This document shows positions 7,954 through 16,052 of a stretch of 43,062 bases of DNA, one piece after another (within the stretch, counting starts at the first letter, position 1; the number at the start of each line of letters is the position of its first letter). The notes under the pieces were generated by a model. It saw nothing but the letters and a program-made list of their open reading frames with translations. It was not told the origin of the DNA and did not search any database. Source of the DNA: Actinomycetota bacterium (GTDB lineage: Bacteria > Actinomycetota > Acidimicrobiia > Acidimicrobiales > AC-35); the NCBI GenBank assembly GCA_005884125.1, contig VAXP01000115.1, positions 1 through 43,062 of the forward strand, read 5' to 3'. The position numbers were made by a program, and so were the translations under genes.

Positions 7954-8733
7954 CTACGTGGCGCGATCCGACCGACGGGTGTGAACGACGCAGGTCGTGA
8001 AGTCGACCATCACCTTCCCGTCCTCGTCCGTCGGCTCCAATCCGGAGCGTGGAGCGGCACCTTGAAGCTCGTCGCGGAGTAACCGCAGCACCTCTTGGCT
8101 ATCTGACTGGTCCGTTATCGCGACGTCGACTGGTAGACGGAAGCTGAAGGTGTCTGCGTACGTCAGACCATCGAGGCCACCCGGAAGGAGGTCGGCCAGC
8201 TCGCACTCGAGGAAGCTTCGGACGTGCGACGGGTCGAGCAACCGATGCAGATAGTCGAAGTGGTCGCGCACAGCAGGATCCGGCGGGACGATGTCGAGGA
8301 GCACGACTCGACCGTCGTGGCGGCACACCCGCACCATTTCCGAGACAGCCTGGTGGGGGTCGGCGAAGTGGTGCAGCGAACTTCGACAGAAAGCCAGGTC
8401 GAACGACTCGTCGAGGAATGGCATGCGTTCGGCGTTGCCTTCCAGCAACAAGACATTCCCGATGCCGTTGTCGCGGACGCGATCAGCGCCGAGCTTGAGC
8501 AGCGCAGTGGTGAGGTCGATGCCGACGACATGTCGAACACTCGGCGCCACCTGCTCGGCTGCATGGCCCGCTCCACAGGCGACGTCAAGGACGATCATTC
8601 CTGGCTCTAGGGGTTCGATCCACGTCAGCGGACCTGTGGCGCGGCGGGCGAAGGGTGCATCCGGGCCAGAGAACAACTGCACCTGACGCTCGAACGACCG
8701 CCTCACCACGGCTTCGTGCTCCGCGCTACTCAC
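7954..8733 (-). CDS. Class I SAM-dependent methyltransferase
   Basis: The 259-residue protein has the Rossmann methyltransferase motifs in order. Motif I is VLDVACGAGHAAEQVAP (about 49-65), the acidic end of strand 2 is VVGIDLTTALL, motif II is LEGNAERMPFLDESFDLAFC, and the post-II/III region is SSLHHFADPHQAVSEMVRVC followed by GRVVLLDIVPPDPAVRDHFD. This is close to the UbiE/Methyltransf_11 group, which methylates small molecules, quinone precursors or lipids. The substrate is unknown. GTG 8733 is preceded by GAGGTGAGC, a good ribosome-binding site. It is transcribed leftward alone, with a small membrane protein gene upstream on the same strand. Confidence 0.86.
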   Translation of the reverse strand: MSSAEHEAVVRRSFERQVQLFSGPDAPFARRATGPLTWIEPLEPGMIVLDVACGAGHAAEQVAPSVRHVVGIDLTTALLKLGADRVRDNGIGNVLLLEGNAERMPFLDESFDLAFCRSSLHHFADPHQAVSEMVRVCRHDGRVVLLDIVPPDPAVRDHFDYLHRLLDPSHVRSFLECELADLLPGGLDGLTYADTFSFRLPVDVAITDQSDSQEVLRLLRDELQGAAPRSGLEPTDEDGKVMVDFTTCVVHTRRSDRAT

Positions 8734-8818
8734 CGCTCACCTCGGTCCCCGTCTCGAACAGCCGAGCCGACACCAGAAGGCGGCGGGCCGTGTCGATTCA
8801 ACGCGCGAGTCATCTCTA

Positions 8819-9061
8819 CTACCTCATCACGGTGGCGACGATGAGACCGACGATGATCACGGCAAGCCCCGAAGCGCGGCAGTACCTGGTTGCCTCGGCG
8901 CTCTCGCTATACGGCACGAACCTTAGGGCGTTCGCGACACGGGCTGCGGCCAGAGGGGCGATAGCAAGCGAGAGACCTGCGAGCACGAGGACCAGACCGA
9001 TGACCACCGACGTCAGGGTAAGCCCATTACTCGAGACGTGCCTCGATGGTCGTGGTCGCAC
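8819..9061 (-). CDS. Small two-helix membrane protein of unknown function
   Basis: The 80-residue frame has two clear hydrophobic segments, SVVIGLVLVLAGLSLAIAPL (about 18-37) and SGLAVIIVGLIVATVM near the C-terminus. They are separated by a 25-residue polar stretch AARVANALRFVPYSESAEAT that looks like a real loop. The regular hydrophobic pattern and absence of Pro/Arg runs support coding. I do not recognise a family. The start is uncertain: GTG 9061 gives an unremarkable N-terminus, and an internal GTG in front of the first helix is possible. It lies between the methyltransferase gene and a decayed stretch next to tRNA-Lys. Confidence 0.5.
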   Translation of the reverse strand: MRPRPSRHVSSNGLTLTSVVIGLVLVLAGLSLAIAPLAAARVANALRFVPYSESAEATRYCRASGLAVIIVGLIVATVMR

Positions 9062-9079
9062 CGGAACCGACCGGGGCTC

Positions 9080-9255
9080 CTAGGCCTGGTACCGATCGAG
9101 GACGCGCTCGGCGCGGTCGAGCTGGCGGGCACGTCGTCGGTGTGGTGGTGGATCTGCCAGGACGTGCACCGCAGCGCGTGGTGGGCGACGTACGCCCGAA
9201 GCATGCGCGGCTCGATGCCGGTGGCCTCGACGACGTCCCGGAGCCGAGCCTTCGG
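9080..9255 (-). pseudogene. Possible decayed coding remnant next to tRNA-Lys
   Basis: Reading leftward from about 9255 (just after an in-frame TAG at 9258-9256), a frame with almost uniformly G/C third positions gives RLRDVVEATGIEPRMLRAYV and then HHALRCTSWQ. Near 9128 the protein-like signal switches frame and ends QLDRAERVLDRYQA followed by TAG at 9082-9080. A frame switch in otherwise codon-biased sequence suggests the 3' end of a broken gene. I do not recognise the family. The location directly beyond the 3' end of a tRNA gene is where remnants of integrated elements are often found, but nothing here looks like a recombinase. Confidence 0.25.
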
Positions 9256-9283
9256 CTACAAGCGCGGAGCACCTGCGGCGATG

Positions 9284-9356
9284 TGGGCCGCCCGGGGCTC
9301 GAACCCGGTGCCTTGGGATTAAAAGTCCCCTGCTCTACCAGTTGAGCTAGCGGCCC
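9284..9356 (-). tRNA. tRNA-Lys (anticodon UUU)
   Basis: On the minus strand the cloverleaf runs from GGGCCGC (9356-9350) to GCGGCCC plus discriminator A (9284). The D-arm is GCTCAACTGGTAGAGC, the anticodon loop is CTTTTAA (anticodon TTT), and the T-arm is CCGGG-TTCGAGC-CCCGG. The 3' CCA is not encoded (CAT follows). The 5' end lies only 3 nt beyond the stop codon of the type IV coupling-protein gene, on the same strand, so the tRNA may be processed from the end of that operon transcript unless a promoter lies inside the coupling-protein gene. Confidence 0.96.
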
Positions 9357-9359
9357 GCC

Positions 9360-11180
9360 TCACAAGCTATGTGGTCTCCAACCGCGACCCTTGCCGTCAT
9401 CCCTCACCACCGCTCCGGCGCGGGCTCGCCGGGACAACTCGGCCTCCCGGAACCAGGGCCGGAGGCGCAGGTGGACAGGAGGCAGGTGGCCGTAGACGAG
9501 CACGGCCTCGCCCGGCGGGATACGGCGGAGGGCGTCGGCCGGTGCCAACCGCCGGAGGGACGGCGACTCCGTCGTCGAGCGCGCCCCGGCCGCGTCGACG
9601 GTGGTTGAGGCGCTGAACAGCTCCTCTTCGCCGAGCAAGCGACTGACGTGCTCGAGCGTGGCGGGATCGGAGACACCGGAGAGGACGACCTTGGCCCTGT
9701 GGTTGTTGACGACGGTGGCGGCCCGGGATCCGTAGCGGGCCTCGAGTTGGGCCAGGTCCTGCCAGACGCTCACGAGCTGGATCCCGTGACCGGCGGCTGT
9801 GGCGGCAAGGCCGTCGAGGTCGGCGAGGGGCGCCACGTGGGCGGCCTCGTCGAGCACGACGAGCAGGGGCGGCTCCAGCGGGCCGGCCCCGGCCGAGGCC
9901 AACTCGAAGGCGGTGGTGACGACCTGGCGGACCACGGTCGCGAACAGGGGCTGCAGCCGTTCCTGCTCGTGGCTCGGGGCGCACAGGTAGAGGGTGTGAC
10001 GCCCACCGTCGAGGAGCTGGGCGGGATCGATCTCCGGACGCGCGGTCAGCGCGGCCACCCGGGGATCGGCGAAGGCGGCCAGGGCCATCTCGGCCGTGGT
10101 GTACACGGAGCTGCGCTGGCGGGGCTCCCGCCCCCAGCTCGCCTCGGCCGCCAGCGCCGCCTCCTCGATGCCCGCGGCCTCGAGGGCCAGGGCGGGCTCC
10201 CGCTCCTCCTGGGCATCCAGCCAGCGCACGACGTCGGCCATGGTGCGTCCGGACGTGGCCGCGGCCAGGAACAGCGGAGCCAGCAGCTTGGCCGCGGTCG
10301 CATACCAGAACTCGCCGTCGGTCAAGCCGTCGCGGCGGACCGCCCCGCCGCAGAGCCAGCTGGCCATGCGCTGAGCCCCCACCCACGTCCGGCATGACGC
10401 CAGCGGCGACCACCCGGAGCCGGGAAGGCCGGTGCTGGCCGTCGGGTCCAGGACCCACACCCGCCCGGTGGACTCGCGCCAGGCGATCGTGTCGCGCAGC
10501 AGATCGGTCTTCACGCTCGTCGCCAGCACGGGCCCCTCCCACTCGAGCAGGGCGGGCACGGCGAAGCCGGTGGTCTTCTGGGTCTGCGTCGGGCCCACCA
10601 CCAGCACCGACTGCCGGGGCTCGGCGGCCAGCAGGGCCCGCCCGCACCGGCCCAGGGTCAAGCGGGCCGCCACCGGGCGGTCGACGACCAGCGCGGCCAC
10701 GTCGGCCCGGCCGCCCCACCCGGCCGCCGCCGGCGGCTCCGGGGTCCACCGCCGCCACGACCGGGCACCGCCCCCCCGTCGCCGGGTCAGGGCCAGGGCC
10801 TCGGACGCCCTGTGCAGCACGGTCCTGGCTCCGAGCACCAGGGCGGCTGCGGCCAGGGCCATGGTGGCCGCCGTGGCGTAGAGGGCCACGGCGCCGGGGA
10901 CGAGCGGGCGCGCCCCAGCCGGCCAAGCGGAACCGGGCCGGGACGGACGGCCGAGCACGGCCAGGGCCAGGCCCGGGGCCCGGCCGGGGTCGAGCCCCGG
11001 CCACCTGCCCCGCACCAGGCGGCCGGCCGCCTCGCCCGCGGCCCACAGCCACAGCCCCAGGCCGACCCAACCGGCGGCGGCCAGGGCGGCCATGCGCTCC
11101 GCCGAGCAGTCAGCCGCGGGGCGACCTCGCCCCCTCAGCGAAGCCCTGCGACCTTGACCCCGCCGACGCGAGGTCGTCAC
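9360..11180 (-). CDS. Type IV secretion coupling protein (VirD4/TraG/TcpA-like)
   Basis: After one or two N-terminal membrane segments (AALAAAGWVGLGLWLWAAGE and VALYATAATMALAAAALVLG) comes a VirD4/TraG-type ATPase. Walker A is VLVVGPTQTQKTTGFAVPAL (10610-10550 region), with Gln where a Gly usually precedes the Lys. LATSVKTDLL and WVLDPTASTG follow, and Walker B is LLVVLDEAAHVAPL. GHGIQLVSVWQDLAQLEARYG and NNHRAKVVLSGVSDP complete the family pattern. Coupling proteins feed substrates to the secretion channel. GTG 11180 overlaps the upstream stop as GTGA, like other junctions in this operon. ATG 11093 (577 aa) is the alternative, supported by lower third-position GC in the 29 codons between them. 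Confidence 0.88.
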   Translation of the reverse strand: MTTSRRRGQGRRASLRGRGRPAADCSAERMAALAAAGWVGLGLWLWAAGEAAGRLVRGRWPGLDPGRAPGLALAVLGRPSRPGSAWPAGARPLVPGAVALYATAATMALAAAALVLGARTVLHRASEALALTRRRGGGARSWRRWTPEPPAAAGWGGRADVAALVVDRPVAARLTLGRCGRALLAAEPRQSVLVVGPTQTQKTTGFAVPALLEWEGPVLATSVKTDLLRDTIAWRESTGRVWVLDPTASTGLPGSGWSPLASCRTWVGAQRMASWLCGGAVRRDGLTDGEFWYATAAKLLAPLFLAAATSGRTMADVVRWLDAQEEREPALALEAAGIEEAALAAEASWGREPRQRSSVYTTAEMALAAFADPRVAALTARPEIDPAQLLDGGRHTLYLCAPSHEQERLQPLFATVVRQVVTTAFELASAGAGPLEPPLLVVLDEAAHVAPLADLDGLAATAAGHGIQLVSVWQDLAQLEARYGSRAATVVNNHRAKVVLSGVSDPATLEHVSRLLGEEELFSASTTVDAAGARSTTESPSLRRLAPADALRRIPPGEAVLVYGHLPPVHLRLRPWFREAELSRRARAGAVVRDDGKGRGWRPHSL

Positions 11181-12424
11181 TCCTGCACCATCCGGGAGTC
11201 GGTGTCGACGAGGGTCCTCTCCCCGGGAGCCAGCCGGTGCTCGACGAGGAACGAGCGCTGTCCGACCTTCCAGAGGGCGATCGCCCTCCCCAGGCGAGGG
11301 AGGAGCGACACCTCGGTCGAGCTCAGCCCCAGGGCGTCGGCCGTGCCCGCCAGCTCGCCCGGCGGCTGGGCGTAGACGACGCGCGTCTCCGAGTCGGCCA
11401 GCAGGCCTTGAGCGAGGGCCAGGGTCTCGGACCCCTCGGCGCCCGCGCTGCGCAGATCGGAGACGCGGTGGAGCACGGCGACGTGGGCCACGCCCAGGGC
11501 CCGGGCCAGCTTCCACGACGACCGGAGCCAGCGGGCGATGCCGAGGTGCGTGAGGATGGCCCACGCCTCGTCCACCACCACGATGCGAGGACCGCTTCGC
11601 TCCCCGACCAGGGCCGCCTGCAGCCACGCCGCCGCGCAGGTCATGAGGATGCCCAGCGCCCCGGAGTCGTAGACGGCCGACAGGTCGAGCACCACGATCC
11701 GGGCTCCCATGTCGATGCGCGGCGTTGTGGGGCCGTCGAACATGCCCCGCAGGTCGCCGTGGACCAGCCGGCGCAGCTCGAGGGCGACCTCGCGGCCGTC
11801 GGCCGCCAGCTCCTCCTTCGTCGTCCGCACGCTGCGCGCCGCCTCCGGCGCCGGGTCGAGCATGGCGGTCACGGCGCGGGGCACGGTCGGGACGCCGCCG
11901 GCGACGGCCACGTCCTCCACGGCCAGCTCCAGGGCGGTGCGCTCGGCCGGCCGCAGACTCCGGCCAAGGGAGGCCTCCGACAGGGAAGCGAGAAGCTGGG
12001 CCCCGCGCCGGGACCCCTCCCCCTCCACCTGCCGGCCCGAAGCGGCAACGAGGTCGAGGGGATTGAGGCGGACGCCGCCTCCCGGGCTCAGCTTCACCGG
12101 CGCCACCCCGTGCAGGCGGCCTAGGACGCCGTACTCCCCCTTGGGATCGACGATCCACGCCCCGCGGCCGAAGGCGGCCTGGCGCCAGAGATAGCTCTTG
12201 ACCAGAGCGCTCTTGCCCCGGCCGATCTGGCCCATGACGACCATGTTCGGGTTGGTGAGGGCGCCGCTGGCGTAGAGGGCGAAGGGGTCGTAGCTGAAGG
12301 CCCCGCCCAGCAGGTCCCGTCCCACGTACACACCCGGCGTCCCCAGCCCGCCCTCGGCGACAAAGGGGTAGGCGGCGCCCAGGTGGGCGGTGGTCAGGCG
12401 GTGGGCCGGCGGCGGCCTGCTCAC
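11177..12424 (-). CDS. VirB4-type T4SS ATPase (ATP-binding half)
   Basis: This 415-residue protein is a VirB4/TraC-type ATPase lacking the usual long N-terminal domain. It begins MSRPPPAHRLTTAHLGAAYP and has YDPFALYASGALTNPNMVVM leading to Walker A GQIGRGKSALVKS. IVDPKGEYGVLGRLHG, RLNPLDLV and Walker B RIVVVDEAWAILTH follow, then the sensor-like LHRVSDLRSAGAEG. VirB4 enzymes power pilus or substrate transfer at the inner face of the membrane. Its GTG start overlaps the stop of the SCO6880-type gene (GTGA, 12424-12421), and its own stop overlaps the GTG of the coupling-protein gene. The preceding gene probably supplies the missing N-terminal region. Confidence 0.88.
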   Translation of the reverse strand: MSRPPPAHRLTTAHLGAAYPFVAEGGLGTPGVYVGRDLLGGAFSYDPFALYASGALTNPNMVVMGQIGRGKSALVKSYLWRQAAFGRGAWIVDPKGEYGVLGRLHGVAPVKLSPGGGVRLNPLDLVAASGRQVEGEGSRRGAQLLASLSEASLGRSLRPAERTALELAVEDVAVAGGVPTVPRAVTAMLDPAPEAARSVRTTKEELAADGREVALELRRLVHGDLRGMFDGPTTPRIDMGARIVVLDLSAVYDSGALGILMTCAAAWLQAALVGERSGPRIVVVDEAWAILTHLGIARWLRSSWKLARALGVAHVAVLHRVSDLRSAGAEGSETLALAQGLLADSETRVVYAQPPGELAGTADALGLSSTEVSLLPRLGRAIALWKVGQRSFLVEHRLAPGERTLVDTDSRMVQE

Positions 12425-13899
12425 GCCAGGCCCCGGGCCAGGGGCAGCGTCCAGGAGAAGGCCTCCGCCTGCTGGCCGTACAGCCGGCGCAGGTCGAGGT
12501 GGGCCCGGGCGGCCGCCACCTCCAGCTCGCTGCAGGCGGCGGCCAACTCCTCCGATGATCGGGCCGAGGCGGTGGCGTAGCCGGAGTACCGGTACAGGGC
12601 GTGACCGTCGGCCAGCTCGGTCTCGCGGATGAGCACCTCCTCCTGTTCCCTCCGCCGCCGCGCGCTGGTGATGAAGCCGCCACGACGGCGGAGCTCGTCG
12701 TCGGCCATGTGCGCGGTGCGGGCCGCTTCCGCTTCTCGGGCTGCCCGCCTGGCCGGGACGGGCTCGAGCACCAGGGACACGGTGCGCCGGTGCTGCGCGC
12801 CCAGGAGCAGGGGCGTGAGGAACTCGGGCCCCACGTCGACGCGAGGCCACTCCGCGATCCAGTAGCTGGCGTGGTACCCGCCGTCGCAGCGGTACATGGA
12901 CCACCCGCCGTCGCCGGCCATGGGCACGCCGCCCAAGGCGCCGACCTGGCCCCTGCCTCTCGTCCCGGCCCTCGCCAGCGCGGGGTCGGCCATCTCCCGC
13001 AGGAGGCGCCGAAGGGCTCCGGCACCCAGCGGCCCTTCGCTCTCGATGTCGGTCGGCGCCAGCGCCGCCTCCAGCGCCCGCAGCTCGCGGGCAACGACCT
13101 CGGGTGCCCCGCCCGCTTCCCCCCTGGAGCGGACTCGCCGCCGGTGGACGGCGAGGGCCAGGAAAGCTTCGTGCCGCCGCGCGGCCGGCCCCGCGCCCTC
13201 GACGAGCTCGCGGTACGACGCCGTAGCGTCCGCCGGCGCGCCGGGCGACCCCGCCGCCTCCAGATGGCGCAGAAGGTCGTCGGCGTCACCGGGTACGACG
13301 CGCAGGACCCACTGGGCCCGATGCACGAGGGTGCCCTCGCGGGCCAGGCCGGAGAGCACCGCGGCCCACGCGTCCAGCCTTCTCCTCTGCTCCTCCCCTC
13401 CCACCAGGGCGAAGCCCGAGGCCCGCACGGCGAGGACGCCCACGAAGGTGCCGCACTGGCGGTCCTGCACGATGGCCATGCGCCTGCCGCCCAGGCCAAC
13501 GGGCGGGACCAACACCTCGCAGCCCGCCAGGGGTCCCCGGCCGGCGGAGGCGTCGGTCGTGCCACCCCCGGGCCCAGGCGGGGGCGAGCCAACCAGGCAG
13601 GCCCGGTCCACGTGCCGGTGTCGCCCGGCGAGACGCGCTCGGGCCCAAGACCATCCGACCGGGGCCCATTCCTCGGTCGTGCGTCCCTTCACCGGCAACC
13701 AGGCGACGGCCGCACCCCCCGCAGCCAGGGAGGCGGCCAGCACGGCGCCGAGGAGGGGACTCCGCGCAGCACGCAGGGCCGCGACGCCAGCCACCAGGCC
13801 CGTGGTCGCGGCCACGAGCTGGCCGGCCCTCACACCGGCGATGACGCCCCTCCGTTCCAGAGGGGCGAACCGGTAGCGGCGGCCCTCGGCGGTCGTCAC
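12421..13899 (-). CDS. SCO6880-family conjugation protein (PrgI/VirB3-VirB4 N-terminal-like)
   Basis: This 492-residue product matches the actinobacterial SCO6880 family. It opens MTTAEGRRYRFAPLERRGVI, with two hydrophobic segments (GQLVAATTGLVAGVAALRAA and LGAVLAASLAAGGAAVAWLP), as in PrgI/VirB3-like proteins. A soluble region follows with CEVLVPPVGLGGRRMAIVQD, LAREGTLVHRAQWVLRVVPG and MAGDGGWSMYRCDGGYHASY. LLLGAQHRRTVSLVLEPVPA, a charged AREAEAARTAHMADDELRRR helix and LIRETELADGHALYRYSGYA resemble the VirB4 N-terminal domain. No Walker motif is present, consistent with a split VirB4 whose ATPase is the next, GTGA-coupled gene. GTG 13899 lies 10 nt past the upstream stop. Confidence 0.82.
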   Translation of the reverse strand: MTTAEGRRYRFAPLERRGVIAGVRAGQLVAATTGLVAGVAALRAARSPLLGAVLAASLAAGGAAVAWLPVKGRTTEEWAPVGWSWARARLAGRHRHVDRACLVGSPPPGPGGGTTDASAGRGPLAGCEVLVPPVGLGGRRMAIVQDRQCGTFVGVLAVRASGFALVGGEEQRRRLDAWAAVLSGLAREGTLVHRAQWVLRVVPGDADDLLRHLEAAGSPGAPADATASYRELVEGAGPAARRHEAFLALAVHRRRVRSRGEAGGAPEVVARELRALEAALAPTDIESEGPLGAGALRRLLREMADPALARAGTRGRGQVGALGGVPMAGDGGWSMYRCDGGYHASYWIAEWPRVDVGPEFLTPLLLGAQHRRTVSLVLEPVPARRAAREAEAARTAHMADDELRRRGGFITSARRRREQEEVLIRETELADGHALYRYSGYATASARSSEELAAACSELEVAAARAHLDLRRLYGQQAEAFSWTLPLARGLA

Positions 13900-13909
13900 C
13901 GCGCCGCCG

Positions 13910-15415
13910 TCAACTGCGGCCGTCGTCCGGGGACGGGTCCTCGCCCGGGACGGGCCCGACGTCGAGCCCTCCCAACTGCTCCAGCGCGACCCGGAACGAC
14001 GGGCGCCCCGGGAAGTGGATGTCGGGTTCGGCGGCACCGGACGAGTCGCCCGGCGCCGGTGGCCCGGCCGGCTCGGAGGGCGGTGGAGGGTGCTCGGGGC
14101 CCGCCGGCGTGGGTGCTTCGGAGGCATGGCCGGTGGAGGCGGGCACGATCGCAGGCGGGACGCCGACGGCGGGCTCGACCCCCGCCGCGGCCGGCGCCGG
14201 CTCGGGGCCCTCTCGCACCGCAGCCGCCCGGGCATGGCCCAGGGCCGACGACGCCGTCCGCCCCGTCATCCCCACCGCCCGGCGGGACACGCCCTCCATG
14301 TGGGCCAGGGCGCCGGCCTCGGCCAGCGGGACGAGGCGCAGCAGGACGTAGGGAGCGAAGGCGGCGAGGAGAAGGAGGGACGCCCCGGGCACGAGCCCAC
14401 CCCCGACCGACTGACCCAGCGCACCCGACTGGAAGGCATAGAAGCCCAGGGCCAGGACGGCGACCACGACGAACTTGGAGAGCACCAGCGCGGCCAGCGT
14501 CTCGGCCAGACGCCGCGACCAGTGCGCGGTGACCGGCCATATGAACGCGGCCAGGGCCAGGGGCAGGAAGAGGACGGCCACGTAGATGGCCGCGGCGCGC
14601 AGCACGAGCTCGACCCACAACAGGAGGCCGGCGAGAACAACCACGCCGCCCATCACCAGCCCGACGAACAGGGGGGCGCCCGGGCCATCGGCCAGTGATC
14701 CCCGGGCGACGATCTCGGCGACGGCCGTGAGCGCCTTGTGGGCGTCGGTGGACGCGCCCCCGGCGGCGACGGTGCTGAGCGCGTCGGTCAGCTCCACGCC
14801 CACGGCGACGACCTTGACGGCGACGAAGGCGAGCAGCAGCGCCAGCGGCAGGTGCACGAAGGTTGCTCGCACCACGGCACCGACGTCCTGGCGCACGATG
14901 GCGTGCACGAGCGCGACCAGAAGGATGGGGGTCACCGCCACCGCGGCCAGCCTCGCCATCACGTCGTATCTGGCGTCGAACCACCGCGATCGCAGCTGGG
15001 GACGGGTGGGACCGGACCGGTCGTCGAGCAGGTCACCCAGGCCGTGGAGCAGCCAGGACGCGGAGTCCGCCACCCAACCCGTCACCACCCGCAGGGCGAT
15101 GCCGGTGCCCGCCTCCATCAGGGGCCTGAAGGCCGCGCCCACCGCCCCGGCCACGGGACTGGCCAGGGTGGCGGACCCGTTGCCGCCCAGGCACGAGGCG
15201 AGCTGACCGGCGGGAAGCAGGGGGCAACCGGGAGGAGAGGCGGGCCCGGCCGCGACCGCCGTCGTGGTCGTCGCCGCGGGAGCCGCGTCCGCTCCGGCCC
15301 GGGAACATAGGACGAGGACGGCGACGCTCGCGGCGGCAGCGGCCCCCAGGCCGAGCACGGCGCCACCCACGAGGCGCCGCCGGCCCGCGCCGTCAGGGTC
15401 GCGGCGCCGCAGCAT
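13910..15415 (-). CDS. TrbL/VirB6-like polytopic T4SS channel protein
   Basis: The 501-residue protein has an N-terminal hydrophobic anchor (LVGGAVLGLGAAAAASVAVL) and a Thr/Ala-rich linker with three Cys. Several membrane helices follow (for example MARLAAVAVTPILLVALVHA, LPLALLLAFVAVKVVAVGVE, LVMGGVVVLAGLLLWVELVL, YVAVLFLPLALAAFIWPVT). The tail from about residue 400 is long and rich in Pro/Ala/Glu. ELVLRAAAIYVAVLFLPLAL followed by W..R..E is the characteristic TrbL/VirB6 core, which forms the inner-membrane channel. ATG 15415 overlaps the upstream gene by 23 bp; a later start within the first 30 codons cannot be excluded. It is third in the six-gene operon. Confidence 0.82.
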   Translation of the reverse strand: MLRRRDPDGAGRRRLVGGAVLGLGAAAAASVAVLVLCSRAGADAAPAATTTTAVAAGPASPPGCPLLPAGQLASCLGGNGSATLASPVAGAVGAAFRPLMEAGTGIALRVVTGWVADSASWLLHGLGDLLDDRSGPTRPQLRSRWFDARYDVMARLAAVAVTPILLVALVHAIVRQDVGAVVRATFVHLPLALLLAFVAVKVVAVGVELTDALSTVAAGGASTDAHKALTAVAEIVARGSLADGPGAPLFVGLVMGGVVVLAGLLLWVELVLRAAAIYVAVLFLPLALAAFIWPVTAHWSRRLAETLAALVLSKFVVVAVLALGFYAFQSGALGQSVGGGLVPGASLLLLAAFAPYVLLRLVPLAEAGALAHMEGVSRRAVGMTGRTASSALGHARAAAVREGPEPAPAAAGVEPAVGVPPAIVPASTGHASEAPTPAGPEHPPPPSEPAGPPAPGDSSGAAEPDIHFPGRPSFRVALEQLGGLDVGPVPGEDPSPDDGRS

Positions 15416-16052
15416 CTCGCCGAGGGCCGGTGGCGGCCCATGCGTACAGATCGGCCGGCGGGGCCGGGGGAGTCAACGCCTCGGTCGGCCCGGGTCCGTC
15501 GGTCGTGAAGACCGACGCCAGCCACCACCGCCCCTGGGCCCATCGCAGCTCCATGGCCGTCGTTCCCCAGGCCTCGGCCACCGGGCCGCTTCGGGCGGAT
15601 CCCACCACCGAGGCCATCCACACCTCGACCTTCGCGGTGGCACCGTCGTAGGCGACCACCCGGGAGCCGAACACGGCCGAGCGCATCAGCACCGGTATCC
15701 CGGCGGCCAGGTCCGCGCCCCACCCCGTCTTGCCCTCGAGCTGGGCCATGGCCGCGTCGTAGCCGGCTTCCATGGCAGGCCTGGCTTCGGGGGCGATCAC
15801 GGGATAGAGGACGGCCCGCCGCCGCCCCGGGTCGAGCATGGCCTCGCTCCCCATGACCTCGGCGATGTCATCGGCCGCCGTGGTGGCCCCCTCGGGCGTG
15901 GGCCCCGGGCCGCCAGGTGTCACCGACGGCGACGCGGGAAGGGAGATCCCCCGGACCCCCCTTCCCGGCTGGGTGTGGGCCCGCGCCATCCACCACAGCC
16001 CGGTGACGAGAGGCGGGAGCGCGCCCACCGCCAACCACGCCCGCCCCTTCAC
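15393..16052 (-). CDS. Single-pass T4SS accessory protein, VirB8/TcpC-like (NTF2-like domain)
   Basis: The 219-residue protein starts MKGRAWLAVGALPPLVTGLW, a single membrane anchor. After a Pro/Gly/Thr-rich linker comes an extracytoplasmic domain with AEVMGSEAMLDPGRRRAVLY, MRSAVFGSRVVAYDGATAKV and the strands EVWMASVVGSARSGPVAEAW and TTAMELRWAQGRWWLASVF. This 'anchor, linker, NTF2-like sheet' layout is that of VirB8/TcpC/TraM-type conjugation proteins, which connect inner-membrane and extracellular parts of the channel. The assignment rests on layout and neighbours rather than a clear motif. Its GTG start overlaps the upstream stop as GTGA (16052-16049). Confidence 0.65.
   Translation of the reverse strand: MKGRAWLAVGALPPLVTGLWWMARAHTQPGRGVRGISLPASPSVTPGGPGPTPEGATTAADDIAEVMGSEAMLDPGRRRAVLYPVIAPEARPAMEAGYDAAMAQLEGKTGWGADLAAGIPVLMRSAVFGSRVVAYDGATAKVEVWMASVVGSARSGPVAEAWGTTAMELRWAQGRWWLASVFTTDGPGPTEALTPPAPPADLYAWAATGPRRDAAAPRP

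Noticed and set aside
11181-13592. Upstream part of a very long minus-strand open frame that continues in frame into the coupling-protein gene
   Set aside because: It is Arg/Pro/Gly-rich with no motifs and lies opposite the correct frames of the VirB4-like and SCO6880-like genes, both of which have clear family features.
12601-14532. Long plus-strand open frame antisense to the T4SS genes
   Set aside because: High GC content makes long antisense frames common. Composition is His/Gly/Arg/Pro-rich, with no domain and no promoter or ribosome site.
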